Below the pieces are notes generated by a model, which was not told where the DNA came from, did no database searches, and saw only the letters and a program-made list of their open reading frames with translations. A stretch of 64,000 bases of DNA, from assembly GCA_903896925.1 (NCBI GenBank), contig CAITZM010000072.1, positions 1 through 64,000 of the forward strand. The letters run 5' to 3'. This DNA comes from an uncultured Lentisphaerota bacterium (GTDB taxonomy: Bacteria; Verrucomicrobiota; Kiritimatiellia; CAIQIC01). The position numbers were made by a program, and so were the translations under genes. The stretch's first letter is position 1; every line of letters starts with the position of its first letter. Shown here piece by piece: positions 42,162 to 51,135 of this stretch.

Positions 42162-45100
42162 AGTTCTGGTGGGATTATTTATGCTTGGATTGGTGCACGC
42201 CGCGGATTTCCAAGCCTTGGAAAAGACCAACGCGCCGTGGTGGCACACCTATACACCGCTTGCCAGCGCTCGGCTGGGTGCGCCGGACCTGGCGACGATC
42301 CAGCCGGGCGCGGCGCGCGGCGCGGGCATCTACGGCTGGTACGGGTTCTGGTATTTTGACGAGGTCGAAAAGAATCGCGTCTACGCCGCGACGCGCGCCA
42401 AGTTCGAGCAGGCGGGCGTCAAGCGCGTCATCTATTACGACCTCGGCGAGGTTGGCGACTACGCGGCGTTCTTCACGGCCGACGGTCGCTTGGCGCACAG
42501 CGGCTGGTCGCTGCCGTGGTGGGATGGCAAGACGCCGCTGACGGCGCGCTGGTTCGGTCTCGCGGCTTTCATGGGCGACGTGCCGTGGGCGCCGCAGCCG
42601 ACCGCGAAGACCTACGGTCTGCCCGCATTCACGCAACCCGGCGGAAAACCAGCCGAAGATCTATACGCGACGCTGACGCGCCGCGCTCTCGATGGCTCGT
42701 GGAAGTACGACTTCAGCAGCAACGCGAAAATCACCGATGACTTTGCCACGCGCAGCGGCCTCGCGCAGTTGAGCGCCCGGCAAACCGGGCGCGCCGAGGT
42801 GCAGGGGAAAAGCGGCTGGCAAACCGTCAGGCTCGTGGATGTTGATTTCGCCAATCCACAGCTGCGCGACTATGTCGGCCGTGAGATTGGGCGCATCATC
42901 CCCAAGCTGCGGCCCGACGGGATTCACGCGGATAATTTCGGTGACAACAATCTTGGCTACGCCAACCAGTCGGCGTTCGGCCTGTGGTCGGTCGCGACAT
43001 TCCGCGATTATTTGCGCCGCCATTTTTCGACCGGGGAACTGAATCGGATGGGCGTGGATGATCCCGCGGCGTTCGACATCACGGCGTATATCCGCGAGAA
43101 GCCGTTCGCCTCGCGCGGCAAGGCGTGGCACGCCATGAATCCGCAGTGGACGACCGATCCGGTGTGGTGCTGTTACCGCCTGCATCTGGTGGAATCGGCG
43201 CTGACGTATCACCGCGCGTTCTACGCCGCCGCGAAAAAAGCGGCGCGGGAGTGCGCGCTCGACTGTGCGATCTTCGGCAACACGATTCCGTTTCCGCTTG
43301 GCGAAACGCTGATGAAGGGCTCGTGCGATGTCGCGCATTTCGAGTGGAGCACGGTGCAGACCTGGTATGGGATGCGCGCGATGGGCCTGCCGCCGCAGGG
43401 GCGCGTCGCCTACGTCACGCGCCTCGGCGCGGCGATCTCCGACGCGCCCTTTTGCTGGCCGAGCCTCTACGTCAGCAAGGACAAAGCCGGCGCGGGCCAC
43501 GAGAACCTGCACAAAATTCTGGCGTGCGATGGCCTCGTCAACCGCGGCCTGCTCGACTACGGGCACTGGTATCTCGACGGCTACTCGCCCGGCACGCCGG
43601 AGAGCGCGGGCTTCATCAATCGTTTCATCAAGACCAACACGCCGCGCCTGGGCCAGCGCCGCTACCTTGCCGATGTCGCACTCGTGCACTCGGCCTGGTC
43701 GGAGATCGCCTCGTGCTCTGTGTTCAATCCGGTGATGGACCAGTTCGTGGACGAATATTGCGGCTGGTGCCAGTTCCTCGGCGATACGCACCGCCAGTGG
43801 GACGTGGTGCTCCAGCAGGATCTGACCGCGACGAACCTCGCGCGGTTTCCAGTGGTGGTACTGCCTTCGGTGCTGTCGCTTTCCGATGCGGAGCTTGGCG
43901 AGTTGCGCCGCTATGCCGCCACCGGCGGCAAGCTCGTCACCACCGGCCAGACGGCCACGCGCTACGGGCCGGAGCGGTTTCTCTTTCCGCGCACGACGCC
44001 GGTTGAGATCACTGGCGCGCGCAGCATCACCAACAAACCCGGCGTGACGTACTGGCGCAAAGAGCGCGATGCCGCCGCCGCCCAACAAATGGACTCGTTG
44101 CTCGCGTCCGCGCAGGTTGAAGCGCGCCTCAAAACCGACGCGCCCGCGACCGTCGGCGTGAACCTCAATTTCGGCACCGACGCCGCCGGCCCGCTGCTGA
44201 CGCTCGACCTGAACAACTACGACATCGCCGTCGAGAGCGACGCGATCCGTGCCGCGCCCTCGTGCGTGACCACGGTGCGCCTGCCCGACGCGTGGCGCGG
44301 CCACGATGTGAGGGCCAGCGTCGTGTGTCCGGAAAAACCGGAGGCCGCGCTCGCCGCCAAGGCGCTGACGCTGGATCGCGAACACGGCACGCTGCGTATC
44401 CAGACACCGCCCTTCGAAACCGTGCTGATCATTTTCATCCGTGAAAAACCCGAGAACGCCGCCGGCGTGCAGGCCGTGCTCGCGCATATCCAGAAAGGAT
44501 TTCCGCAGTCCATCAAGGCGGACAAAAATGGCGACGCCGATGTCGTCGGCCTGCCGCATCCCTACACCTCCCCGTGCGTCAAGGAAGGTTTCCAGCAACA
44601 GTTCTATTGGGACACCTACTTCATCAATCAGGGGCTGCTGCGCATCGGCTTGGCGGAGCAGGCGCGGAACAACGTCAACAACCTGCTATTGCTGACCGAC
44701 CAGTTCGGCATCGTGCCTTCCGCCAACCGACGCTCGATGGCGAACCGGTCGCAGACGCCGTTCCTCTCGCAGATGGTGCGCGATGTCTATCAGGACAAGC
44801 CGGATGCCGTGTGGTTGAAGAGCGCCGTCGCGGTGCTGAAGAAGGATTACCACTTCTGGATGACGAAGCGGCTTGCGCCGTGCGGATTGAACCGCAGCGG
44901 CAACGACGCGACGGAGCAGTATCTGATGGCGTTTTATTATTACCTCGCGAAGGAGCGCTTCAAGGGGCTCGCGCTGGCGACGAAGGCGGAGCAGCTTGCG
45001 TTCAGCAGCCAGGCGCTGAGCGAGGCGGAGACGTGGGACTTCACACCGCGCTATGACCGACGCGCCGAGGAATTTTGTCCGCTCGATCTCAATAGCAACC

Positions 45101-45714
45101 TCTACATCTACGAGCTGAACTTCGCGTGGTTCAGCAAAATCCTCGGCGACGGCGAGGAAGCGGCGTGGATGGCGAAGGCCGAGAGGCGCAAGGCGCTGAT
45201 GCAGGAGCTGCTCTGGAACGCGCGGCTCGGCTGCTTCTGCGACTATGACTGGAAGAACCGTAATCAGGCCGACCTCGTCAGTTGCGCCACGCTCTATCCG
45301 CTGATCGCCGGCCTCGCCACGCCGCAGCAGGCGGAGCAGGTCGCGAAGGCGATGCGCGCCAAGCTCGAAGGCGCGCATGGTCTGGCGACGTGCGAGGAGC
45401 GCACGCATCCGTTCTCCTACCAATGGGATTTCCCCAACGCGTGGCCGCCGCTGCAGATGCTCGCGATCCAAGGGCTGGATCGCTACGGCTTCAAGGCCGA
45501 CGCGCAGCGCCTCGCGCGCAAGTACGTGGATACCGTCGTGCGGAATTTTGTGAAGACCGGCGACCTGTGGGAAAAGTACAATGCGGTCACTGGAACCATT
45601 GAGGTGAAGGACGAATACCAGATGCCGCGCATGATGGGCTGGACCGCCGGCGTGTTTGTCTACGCGGCCGACTATCTGAAGCTGCGCAACACGGGTGGAG
45701 AACGCAAACCATGA
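42130..45714 (+). CDS. Two-module glycosidase: GH42-like front, GH37 (trehalase-like) back
   Basis: A 1194-residue exported protein. The ATG at 42130 is chosen because it gives a normal signal peptide (MPRDLTRRLTPVLVGLFMLG then LVHA); an ATG at 42058 overlaps the previous stop but adds 24 odd residues across hairpins. Residues about 30-790 look like a (beta/alpha)8 hydrolase followed by a GATase-like trimerisation domain as in GH42 (PVVVLPSVLSLSDAELGELR). Residues about 790-1190 match the GH37 toroid: PHPYTSPCVKEGFQQQFYWD (about 812-831), then TYF, WLKSAVAVLKKDYHFW, and QWDFPNAWPPLQ (about 1098). No gene border separates the halves. Substrates are unknown; GH37-like domains in such loci need not be trehalases. 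Confidence 0.8.
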   Translation: MPRDLTRRLTPVLVGLFMLGLVHAADFQALEKTNAPWWHTYTPLASARLGAPDLATIQPGAARGAGIYGWYGFWYFDEVEKNRVYAATRAKFEQAGVKRVIYYDLGEVGDYAAFFTADGRLAHSGWSLPWWDGKTPLTARWFGLAAFMGDVPWAPQPTAKTYGLPAFTQPGGKPAEDLYATLTRRALDGSWKYDFSSNAKITDDFATRSGLAQLSARQTGRAEVQGKSGWQTVRLVDVDFANPQLRDYVGREIGRIIPKLRPDGIHADNFGDNNLGYANQSAFGLWSVATFRDYLRRHFSTGELNRMGVDDPAAFDITAYIREKPFASRGKAWHAMNPQWTTDPVWCCYRLHLVESALTYHRAFYAAAKKAARECALDCAIFGNTIPFPLGETLMKGSCDVAHFEWSTVQTWYGMRAMGLPPQGRVAYVTRLGAAISDAPFCWPSLYVSKDKAGAGHENLHKILACDGLVNRGLLDYGHWYLDGYSPGTPESAGFINRFIKTNTPRLGQRRYLADVALVHSAWSEIASCSVFNPVMDQFVDEYCGWCQFLGDTHRQWDVVLQQDLTATNLARFPVVVLPSVLSLSDAELGELRRYAATGGKLVTTGQTATRYGPERFLFPRTTPVEITGARSITNKPGVTYWRKERDAAAAQQMDSLLASAQVEARLKTDAPATVGVNLNFGTDAAGPLLTLDLNNYDIAVESDAIRAAPSCVTTVRLPDAWRGHDVRASVVCPEKPEAALAAKALTLDREHGTLRIQTPPFETVLIIFIREKPENAAGVQAVLAHIQKGFPQSIKADKNGDADVVGLPHPYTSPCVKEGFQQQFYWDTYFINQGLLRIGLAEQARNNVNNLLLLTDQFGIVPSANRRSMANRSQTPFLSQMVRDVYQDKPDAVWLKSAVAVLKKDYHFWMTKRLAPCGLNRSGNDATEQYLMAFYYYLAKERFKGLALATKAEQLAFSSQALSEAETWDFTPRYDRRAEEFCPLDLNSNLYIYELNFAWFSKILGDGEEAAWMAKAERRKALMQELLWNARLGCFCDYDWKNRNQADLVSCATLYPLIAGLATPQQAEQVAKAMRAKLEGAHGLATCEERTHPFSYQWDFPNAWPPLQMLAIQGLDRYGFKADAQRLARKYVDTVVRNFVKTGDLWEKYNAVTGTIEVKDEYQMPRMMGWTAGVFVYAADYLKLRNTGGERKP
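42207..42225 (+). repeat. Single TTCCAA/TTGGAA unit inside the chimeric gene
   Basis: TTTCCAAGCCTTGGAAAAG lies directly after the signal-peptide region and encodes FQALEK. It matches the middle unit of the arrays at 26174 and 61888. Confidence 0.75.
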
Positions 45715-46595
45715 ATGTGAACACTTTTTTGGCCTTGGCACTTGCGTGCGCTGTCCTGCCGGCTCTCGCCGCCGATCAATCGATCGAGCCCGGGAAGAAA
45801 TTCACCTACAAGCAATCGGCCGGCGCGCCGCAGGAGCTGGAAGTTTATTTCCCGCCGAATTGGAAAGCCGGCGGGCCGAAGGTGCCGGGTGTGCTGCTGT
45901 TCCACGGTGGCGCGTGGGCGGGCGGCGATCTCTCGATGCTGCGTCCGCAGTGCGCTTATTTCGCCAGCCGCGGCTTGGTGGCCATCACAGCGAACTATCG
46001 GATGCTCACGAGGGGCGAGGGCAAAAAATCGGACGCGGGCGTGCTGGAGAACAAGCGCGTGTGTACCACCGACGCGAAGAGCGCGATTCGCTGGGCGAAG
46101 CAGCACAGCGACGAGCTCGGCCTCGATCCACAGCGCCTCATCGTCGGCGGCGGCTCGGCGGGCGGACACATTGCCGTGCTCGCGACGACGAACCCGGGCT
46201 TGAACGATCCGCAGGACGCGAAGGACCTCGATACCAGTGTCGCGGCCTACGTGCTGTTCAATCCCGCGCTTTCCGGGAAGGACAGTGTTGATCCGGAGGT
46301 GGATGCCCTCAAACACCTCACCGTCAAGTTCGCGCCGGCGATCATGTTCTATGGCACCAAGGATAGCTGGAAAATCGGCGGCGACGACGCCTGCAAGCTG
46401 CTCAAGAAGCTCGGCAACGCGACGACCGAGATGTGGACCGCCGAAGGGCAGGGCCATAGCTTCTTCAACAAACAACCGTGGCTGGACCTGACCATAGCCG
46501 CGGCGGACAAATTCCTGGTCGGGCGCGGATTGATGAAAGGCAGCGGCACACTCGCGCCGCCGGCCGGCGGAGAGAAACTCGTCAAGGCACCGTGA
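45711..46595 (+). CDS. Exported alpha/beta-hydrolase esterase
   Basis: A 294-residue esterase of the hormone-sensitive-lipase/BD-FAE type, likely to remove acetyl or similar esters from sugars. Signal peptide MNVNTFLALALACAVLPALA. The oxyanion motif is FHGGAWAGG (about residues 64-72) and the nucleophile Ser is in VGGGSAGGHIAV (about 144-155). The acid is probably Asp in FYGTKDSW and the His is in GQGHSFF. The stop of the upstream gene overlaps its ATG (ATGA at 45711-45714). The mix of esterase and sulfatases fits side-chain removal before rhamnosidases act. Confidence 0.9.
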   Translation: MNVNTFLALALACAVLPALAADQSIEPGKKFTYKQSAGAPQELEVYFPPNWKAGGPKVPGVLLFHGGAWAGGDLSMLRPQCAYFASRGLVAITANYRMLTRGEGKKSDAGVLENKRVCTTDAKSAIRWAKQHSDELGLDPQRLIVGGGSAGGHIAVLATTNPGLNDPQDAKDLDTSVAAYVLFNPALSGKDSVDPEVDALKHLTVKFAPAIMFYGTKDSWKIGGDDACKLLKKLGNATTEMWTAEGQGHSFFNKQPWLDLTIAAADKFLVGRGLMKGSGTLAPPAGGEKLVKAP

Positions 46596-46622
46596 AGCAT
46601 CAGCGAAAGAGAAGAGCTACCT

Positions 46623-48158
46623 ATGAACAGCACATCACGCCGCGATTTTCTGAAGCTCGCCGGACTTGGCGCTACACTGTTTCCCATGGTTGGCAGCCTA
46701 GGGCTGCCCGTCTCGCAAGGCGCGGCTGGAAAAAGCGCAGACTCCAATTCCCCCCTCGACTCCGCTCGGGGCGGGCAATCCTTGGAAAAGTCCGCCGGAC
46801 GCAGGCCCAACATCCTCGTGATCGTCACCGATCAGCAGCACGCGGGCATGTTGAGCTGCACCGGTAATCCATGGGTCAAGACGCCGCATCTGGATCGTCT
46901 GGCCGGCGGCGGCGTCCGCTTTGAGAGAGCCTACTGTGCGAATCCGGTCTGCGTGCCGTCGCGCTTCACGATGTTCAGCGGCACGATGCCGTCGGCCATC
47001 GGCATGGATTGCAACAAAAGCCCTGTGCGCGAGACGCCCGCCGGCATTCTGCGCAATACGATGGGCACGGTCTTCAAGCGCGCGGGCTATCGCACCGTCT
47101 ACGGCGGCAAATCGCATTTCCCGAAAACGGGGCTGCGCCAGAACGCGGTCGAGGCCTATGGCTTCGACCCGCTCCGTCAGCAGGGCAACGAGGAAGGCCG
47201 GGAGGAATTGGCGGAGGACTGCGTCGCTTTCTTCCAGCAGAAACAGGAGAAGCCGTTCCTGCTGGTGGCTTCGTTCATCAATCCGCACGACATCTGTTTC
47301 ATGGCCATGGCGGCGGCGGCCAAGCGGAAGCGTGAATCGAAATCCAGGGCGGAAGAGGCGCTGGAGGCAGCCCTGAAAATGCCCGACGGCGTTTCGGAAA
47401 AGGATTTCTTCGCGAAGTATTGTCCGCCGCTGCCGGCGAATTTCGAGATTCCACAGAACGAGCCGGAAGGCTTGACCGGCCTGGACTGGCGCATGTTCCG
47501 GCCCTTTGTGCGCCAGCACTGGGGTGAGCAGGACTGGCGCCGGCATCGCTGGGCCTATGCGCGGCTGACCGAGCGCGTGGATGCGCAGATCGGCCGCGTG
47601 CTGGAGGCGCTCAAGCAGGCCGGCCTGGAGGAAAACACGCTGGTGGTCTTCACCAGCGACCACGGCGACATGGACTCGGCCCACCGGCTGGAACACAAGA
47701 GCATGCCCTATGAGGAAGCGATGCGCGTGCCGCTCATCGTGAACTGGAAAGGCGTGACCAAGGGCGGCGGCGTGGACCGCGAACATCTGGTCTCGACCGG
47801 CTTGGATTTGATTCCCACGCTCTGCGATTTTGCCGGCATCGCCGCGCCGTCCGAACTCAAGGGGTGCAGCGTACGGAAATTGGTCGAGGGCGCGGCGGTG
47901 GCAGACTGGCGCCAGACGCTTGTGGTGGAAAACGAGAATTCCCGCATCCTGCACATGGGACGCACCAAGTACGTCGTCTATGCGCAGGGCAAGCAGCGGG
48001 AACAATTCACGGACTTGGACCAGGACCCCGGCGAGATGAAAAACCTCGCCGCCGATCCGAAGCATAAGGCGCAGGTTGAACAGGGCCGACAGGCGTTGCG
48101 GGCGTGGTATGCCGCGCACGGCCTGGAACTCGATCCAAAATATGTGGTGAGTGAATGA
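46623..48158 (+). CDS. Tat-exported sulfatase with repeat-derived linker
   Basis: A 511-residue sulfatase with leader MNSTSRRDFLKLAGLGATLF. Residues about 22-58 are a linker coded by repeat DNA (see 46680-46790). The catalytic domain begins RPNILVIVTDQQHAGMLSC. The modification motif is Cys110-Val-Pro-Ser-Arg then FTMFSG. Further active-site parts are YGGKSHFPKTG, INPHDICFM and FTSDHGDMDSAHRLEHK. The TDQQ opening groups it with choline-sulfatase/heparan-type enzymes, not with the ADDLG type. It lies 27 bases after the esterase gene, and its stop overlaps the frame of the following sulfatase. The two neighbours share their first about 60 codons but not the rest. Confidence 0.93.
   Translation: MNSTSRRDFLKLAGLGATLFPMVGSLGLPVSQGAAGKSADSNSPLDSARGGQSLEKSAGRRPNILVIVTDQQHAGMLSCTGNPWVKTPHLDRLAGGGVRFERAYCANPVCVPSRFTMFSGTMPSAIGMDCNKSPVRETPAGILRNTMGTVFKRAGYRTVYGGKSHFPKTGLRQNAVEAYGFDPLRQQGNEEGREELAEDCVAFFQQKQEKPFLLVASFINPHDICFMAMAAAAKRKRESKSRAEEALEAALKMPDGVSEKDFFAKYCPPLPANFEIPQNEPEGLTGLDWRMFRPFVRQHWGEQDWRRHRWAYARLTERVDAQIGRVLEALKQAGLEENTLVVFTSDHGDMDSAHRLEHKSMPYEEAMRVPLIVNWKGVTKGGGVDREHLVSTGLDLIPTLCDFAGIAAPSELKGCSVRKLVEGAAVADWRQTLVVENENSRILHMGRTKYVVYAQGKQREQFTDLDQDPGEMKNLAADPKHKAQVEQGRQALRAWYAAHGLELDPKYVVSE
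46680..46790 (+). repeat. Intragenic TTCCAA/TTGGAA array interrupted by a 24-base unit
   Basis: 46680-46735 matches 48248-48303 at 48 of 56 bases. The third unit of the array appears split: TCCAATTC (46743-46750), then a 24-base CCCTCGACTCCGCTCGGGGC-type unit (46753-46776), then CTTGGAAAAG (46781-46790). It encodes the linker after the Tat signal. Confidence 0.7.
46753..46776 (+). repeat. Single 24-base unit related to the GH78 repeats
   Basis: It matches the unit at 12490-12513 at 20 of 24 bases and has exactly the same length. Here it encodes PLDSARGG on the forward strand. Confidence 0.65.
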
Positions 48159-48178
48159 TGGGGACAGGAGCCGGGCGT

Positions 48179-49711
48179 ATGAACAGCATCTATGGGCGTC
48201 GCGATTTCCTGAAGTTTGCCGGGCTCGGCGCGCTGGGAGTGGCACTGTTTCCAAGGGTTGGCGGCCAGGGGCTGCCCGCCGCGCAAGGCTCGGCTGGAAA
48301 AAGGGAGGCGCCGACCGTCCAATCTTTGGAAAAGGGTCCGCGCCGCCCCAACATCGTGCTGATTCTCGCCGATGATCTCGGCTATGAGTGCATCGGTGCG
48401 GATGGTTGCACCTCTTATAAGACGCCGGTGCTCGATCAACTCGCGGCGACCGGCGTGCGCTTCGACCAGTGCCACGTGCAGCCGCTCTGTACGCCGACGC
48501 GCGCGCAGGTGATGACCGGACTCTACAACGTCCGGAACTACACCGACTTTGGCGAGCTGGAGGCGAAGAACGTGACGTTCGGCAACCTCCTCAAGGGCGC
48601 CGGTTACGCGACGTGCATGGCGGGCAAGTGGCAGCTCGGCACCGATGTGGCGCTGCCGAAAAAGTTCGGTTTCGACGAGCATTGCCTCTGGCAGCACACG
48701 CGCGCCGGCGCCGGCAACACGGCCAGCCGCTACCTGAATCCCGGCCTGGAAATCAACGGCGTTCCCAAGAATTATACCCACCGGGAATATGGCCCGGACA
48801 TCATCAGCGACTACGCGCTAGATTTCATCCAGCGCAAGAAGGACCAGCCGTTCTTCCTCTACTACACGATGATGCTCACGCACGCGCCGTTCCAGCCCAC
48901 GCCCGACAGCGCCGACTACAGCGCCAAGCCGCCGCAGGGCAAGGCTGCCATGCAGACGCGGCCCGATGGCATCATCCAGCACTTCGCCGACATGGTGGCC
49001 TACACCGACAAGCTCGTCGGCAAGCTGCTGTCGAAACTCGAGGAGCTCAAGCTGCGCGACAACACGCTGCTGGTCTTCCTAGGCGATAACGGCACGCAGC
49101 ACGGCGTGCTGACGATGATGGGCGACAGGAAATTCATCGGCGGCAAAGGTTCGCCGACCGACGCCGGGATGCACGTGCCGCTGATCGTGAGCTGGCCGGG
49201 CCGGACGCCGGTCGGGAAAGTTTCGCACGATCTCGTGGACAGCACGGATCTGCTGCCGACCGTGTGCGAGGCCGCGGGCGTGACGGTGCCGGCGGAATTG
49301 AAAATCGATGGACGCAGTTTCCTGCCGCAGATACGCGGCGAGCAAGGCCAGCCGCGCGACTGGTATTATTGCTGGTATGCGCCCCAGAAGGAGCAGGGGA
49401 TCATCGCGGAGTTCGCCGCGACGCGCGACTTCAAGCTCTCCCGCACTGGCGATTTCTTCGACCTGAACAAGGACATCGAAGAGAAATTTCCGCTCGCGGT
49501 GGCCGCGCTCACCGGCGAAGCCGCCGCCGCCGCGAAGCTGCTGCAGGTCGTGCTCGATAAATACAAGGACGCGCGGCCTGCTGCCATCGCCATGCCTTTC
49601 CTCGGCCCCAAGAAGCGCGGCGATGGCCGCGGCGGCGGGCGGAAGAAAAAGGCCGCCGCCACCGCCGAGGCCATCGAGCGCGCCAACTGGCGCGACGAGG
49701 AATGGGTGTAA
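48179..49711 (+). CDS. Tat-exported sulfatase
   Basis: A 510-residue sulfatase. The ATG at 48179 follows CAGGAG at 8 bases and gives the Tat leader MNSIYGRRDFLKFAGLGALG; an ATG at 48155 is upstream. A repeat-coded linker covers about residues 24-52. The domain opens RPNIVLILADDLGYECIGAD and the motif is Cys104-Thr-Pro-Thr-Arg then AQVMTG. KWQLGTDV (where many relatives have KWHLG) and FLGDNGTQHGV follow. The C-terminus is a basic, Ala-rich tail (KKRGDGRGGGRKKKAAATAE). The leader and linker copy those of the sulfatase just upstream, while the catalytic domains differ in type. Confidence 0.93.
   Translation: MNSIYGRRDFLKFAGLGALGVALFPRVGGQGLPAAQGSAGKREAPTVQSLEKGPRRPNIVLILADDLGYECIGADGCTSYKTPVLDQLAATGVRFDQCHVQPLCTPTRAQVMTGLYNVRNYTDFGELEAKNVTFGNLLKGAGYATCMAGKWQLGTDVALPKKFGFDEHCLWQHTRAGAGNTASRYLNPGLEINGVPKNYTHREYGPDIISDYALDFIQRKKDQPFFLYYTMMLTHAPFQPTPDSADYSAKPPQGKAAMQTRPDGIIQHFADMVAYTDKLVGKLLSKLEELKLRDNTLLVFLGDNGTQHGVLTMMGDRKFIGGKGSPTDAGMHVPLIVSWPGRTPVGKVSHDLVDSTDLLPTVCEAAGVTVPAELKIDGRSFLPQIRGEQGQPRDWYYCWYAPQKEQGIIAEFAATRDFKLSRTGDFFDLNKDIEEKFPLAVAALTGEAAAAAKLLQVVLDKYKDARPAAIAMPFLGPKKRGDGRGGGRKKKAAATAEAIERANWRDEEWV
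48248..48334 (+). repeat. Intragenic TTCCAA/TTGGAA array in a sulfatase linker
   Basis: Begins TTTCCAAGGGTTGG, continues to GGCTGGAAAAAG (48303) and ends in TCCAATCTTTGGAAAAG (48318-48334). It matches 46680-46735 closely and shows the unsplit third unit. Confidence 0.75.
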
Positions 49712-49719
49712 GGAGAAAA

Positions 49720-51135
49720 ATGAAACATCTGCTTAAACATGTTGTCATGGCGCTTGGCGTATCTGCGTTGCTCGGTGCCAGCGCCGCTGACGCGCCGCTG
49801 AAGCTGCTCTTTTCTACGGCGCAGGACATCACGAACACGTGGGGTCAAATTCATTTTGGCGTCACACCGCTCCAGCTTGTGACCAACTGTGCGAATCCCG
49901 GCTTCGAGATGAGCTGCTGTCTGCCGCGTGCCGATGGCGCCTGGGATGTCTACGGCCAGACCTTCAAGCAGGTATCGGCGCACAACGATCAGGTCAGGGG
50001 GACGAGCGCGTGGTCCGTGGTGCATGCGACCACGCGCGACGGCGTGCGTTTCGAGAACGTCGAGACCGTTTTCACCGCCGAGCCGGGACCTTGGACGTTT
50101 AACCACGCGATGGCCTATAACCCGGACGCCAAGGAATTCCTGCTGCTGAAGCTGAAGATGGATAACTCCGGTTTCCGCTACACGGCGTTCTTCAGCCCCG
50201 ACGGCCGCGCGTGGAGGCAGCACCCGCAGAGCCCGCTGTTCTACGACGGCGACGCGATCAGCCTTTTCTGGAGCACGCAGTTGCACCGCTTCATCCTCGT
50301 TTCCAAGAGCCTGCAGCCATATCCAAAACATTTCCTTGATCACGGCGGGGCGACGCCCGATCTGAAGAGCAATGCGTTGCGCGACCGGCGTGTACTCGCG
50401 TTCCGCTCGAGCCGTGATGGTCGCATGTGGGAGCCGAACGATTCCATGGAAGACGTGTGGAATCGCGGCGGGCGCAAAAAGCCGCGTCCGGATAACGTGC
50501 TGACCTTGCCCGACGCCCAGGATCCGCCGGACCTGGAGTTCTACAGCGGCAACGGCTTCTGGTATCACGACCGCAGCTACCTGATGGTGCTCAACTATGC
50601 GGCCAGTCCGCTCGCGTCGCGCAAGCATGGCCCGCAACTGGACACGGAGTGGTGGGTGGGCCACGATGGTCTGCACTGGGAGCGGCCCGGCCGCGGCGTC
50701 AATGCAACCGGCGCCGAGGTCACCCGGCTCACGCACAATCCCATGCTGATCGGCGGCATGCTGCTGCTCCACTACGGCAATCGCGTGTTGGGCATGAAAC
50801 AGGATCGCGTCAGCTTCGTCAGTGCGCGGGCCAACGCGGAATTCTCCACGCGCCCGTTCGTGATGCCTTCGGCGGATCTCGCGCTCAACGCCGCTATTCC
50901 CTCGCCCGAGCGTCCGTTCACGACGCAACAGGCCTACGTCATGGCGGATGTGTGCGACGAGCGCGGCCAGATCATCCCCGGCTTCGAGGCGGAGAAGTGC
51001 GTGCTGCAAAAAGCCGACGCGCTTGACCTGCCGCTGCGCTGGGCAGGCAAGTCGGCCCGCGAACTCGCCGGCCGCCAGATCAGCCTGCGCTTCCACCTGC
51101 GCAGCGCCAACATCTATGCGGTGACGACGAAATGA
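49720..51135 (+). CDS. Exported beta-propeller protein, glycosidase-like
   Basis: A 471-residue protein with signal peptide MKHLLKHVVMALGVSALLGASA. The ATG at 49720 follows AAGGAG at 4 bases, and its leader overlaps nothing upstream. Repeated motifs of the form DGxxW (FSPDGRAWRQHP, SRDGRMWEPND, GHDGLHWERPG) and short strands suggest a five- to seven-bladed propeller, as in GH32/GH43-like or sialidase-like enzymes. No catalytic set was recognised. The last 100 residues resemble the beta-sandwich that ends such enzymes (FEAEKCVLQKADALDLPLRW). Within the operon it follows two sulfatases. Function is not assigned. Confidence 0.8.
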   Translation: MKHLLKHVVMALGVSALLGASAADAPLKLLFSTAQDITNTWGQIHFGVTPLQLVTNCANPGFEMSCCLPRADGAWDVYGQTFKQVSAHNDQVRGTSAWSVVHATTRDGVRFENVETVFTAEPGPWTFNHAMAYNPDAKEFLLLKLKMDNSGFRYTAFFSPDGRAWRQHPQSPLFYDGDAISLFWSTQLHRFILVSKSLQPYPKHFLDHGGATPDLKSNALRDRRVLAFRSSRDGRMWEPNDSMEDVWNRGGRKKPRPDNVLTLPDAQDPPDLEFYSGNGFWYHDRSYLMVLNYAASPLASRKHGPQLDTEWWVGHDGLHWERPGRGVNATGAEVTRLTHNPMLIGGMLLLHYGNRVLGMKQDRVSFVSARANAEFSTRPFVMPSADLALNAAIPSPERPFTTQQAYVMADVCDERGQIIPGFEAEKCVLQKADALDLPLRWAGKSARELAGRQISLRFHLRSANIYAVTTK

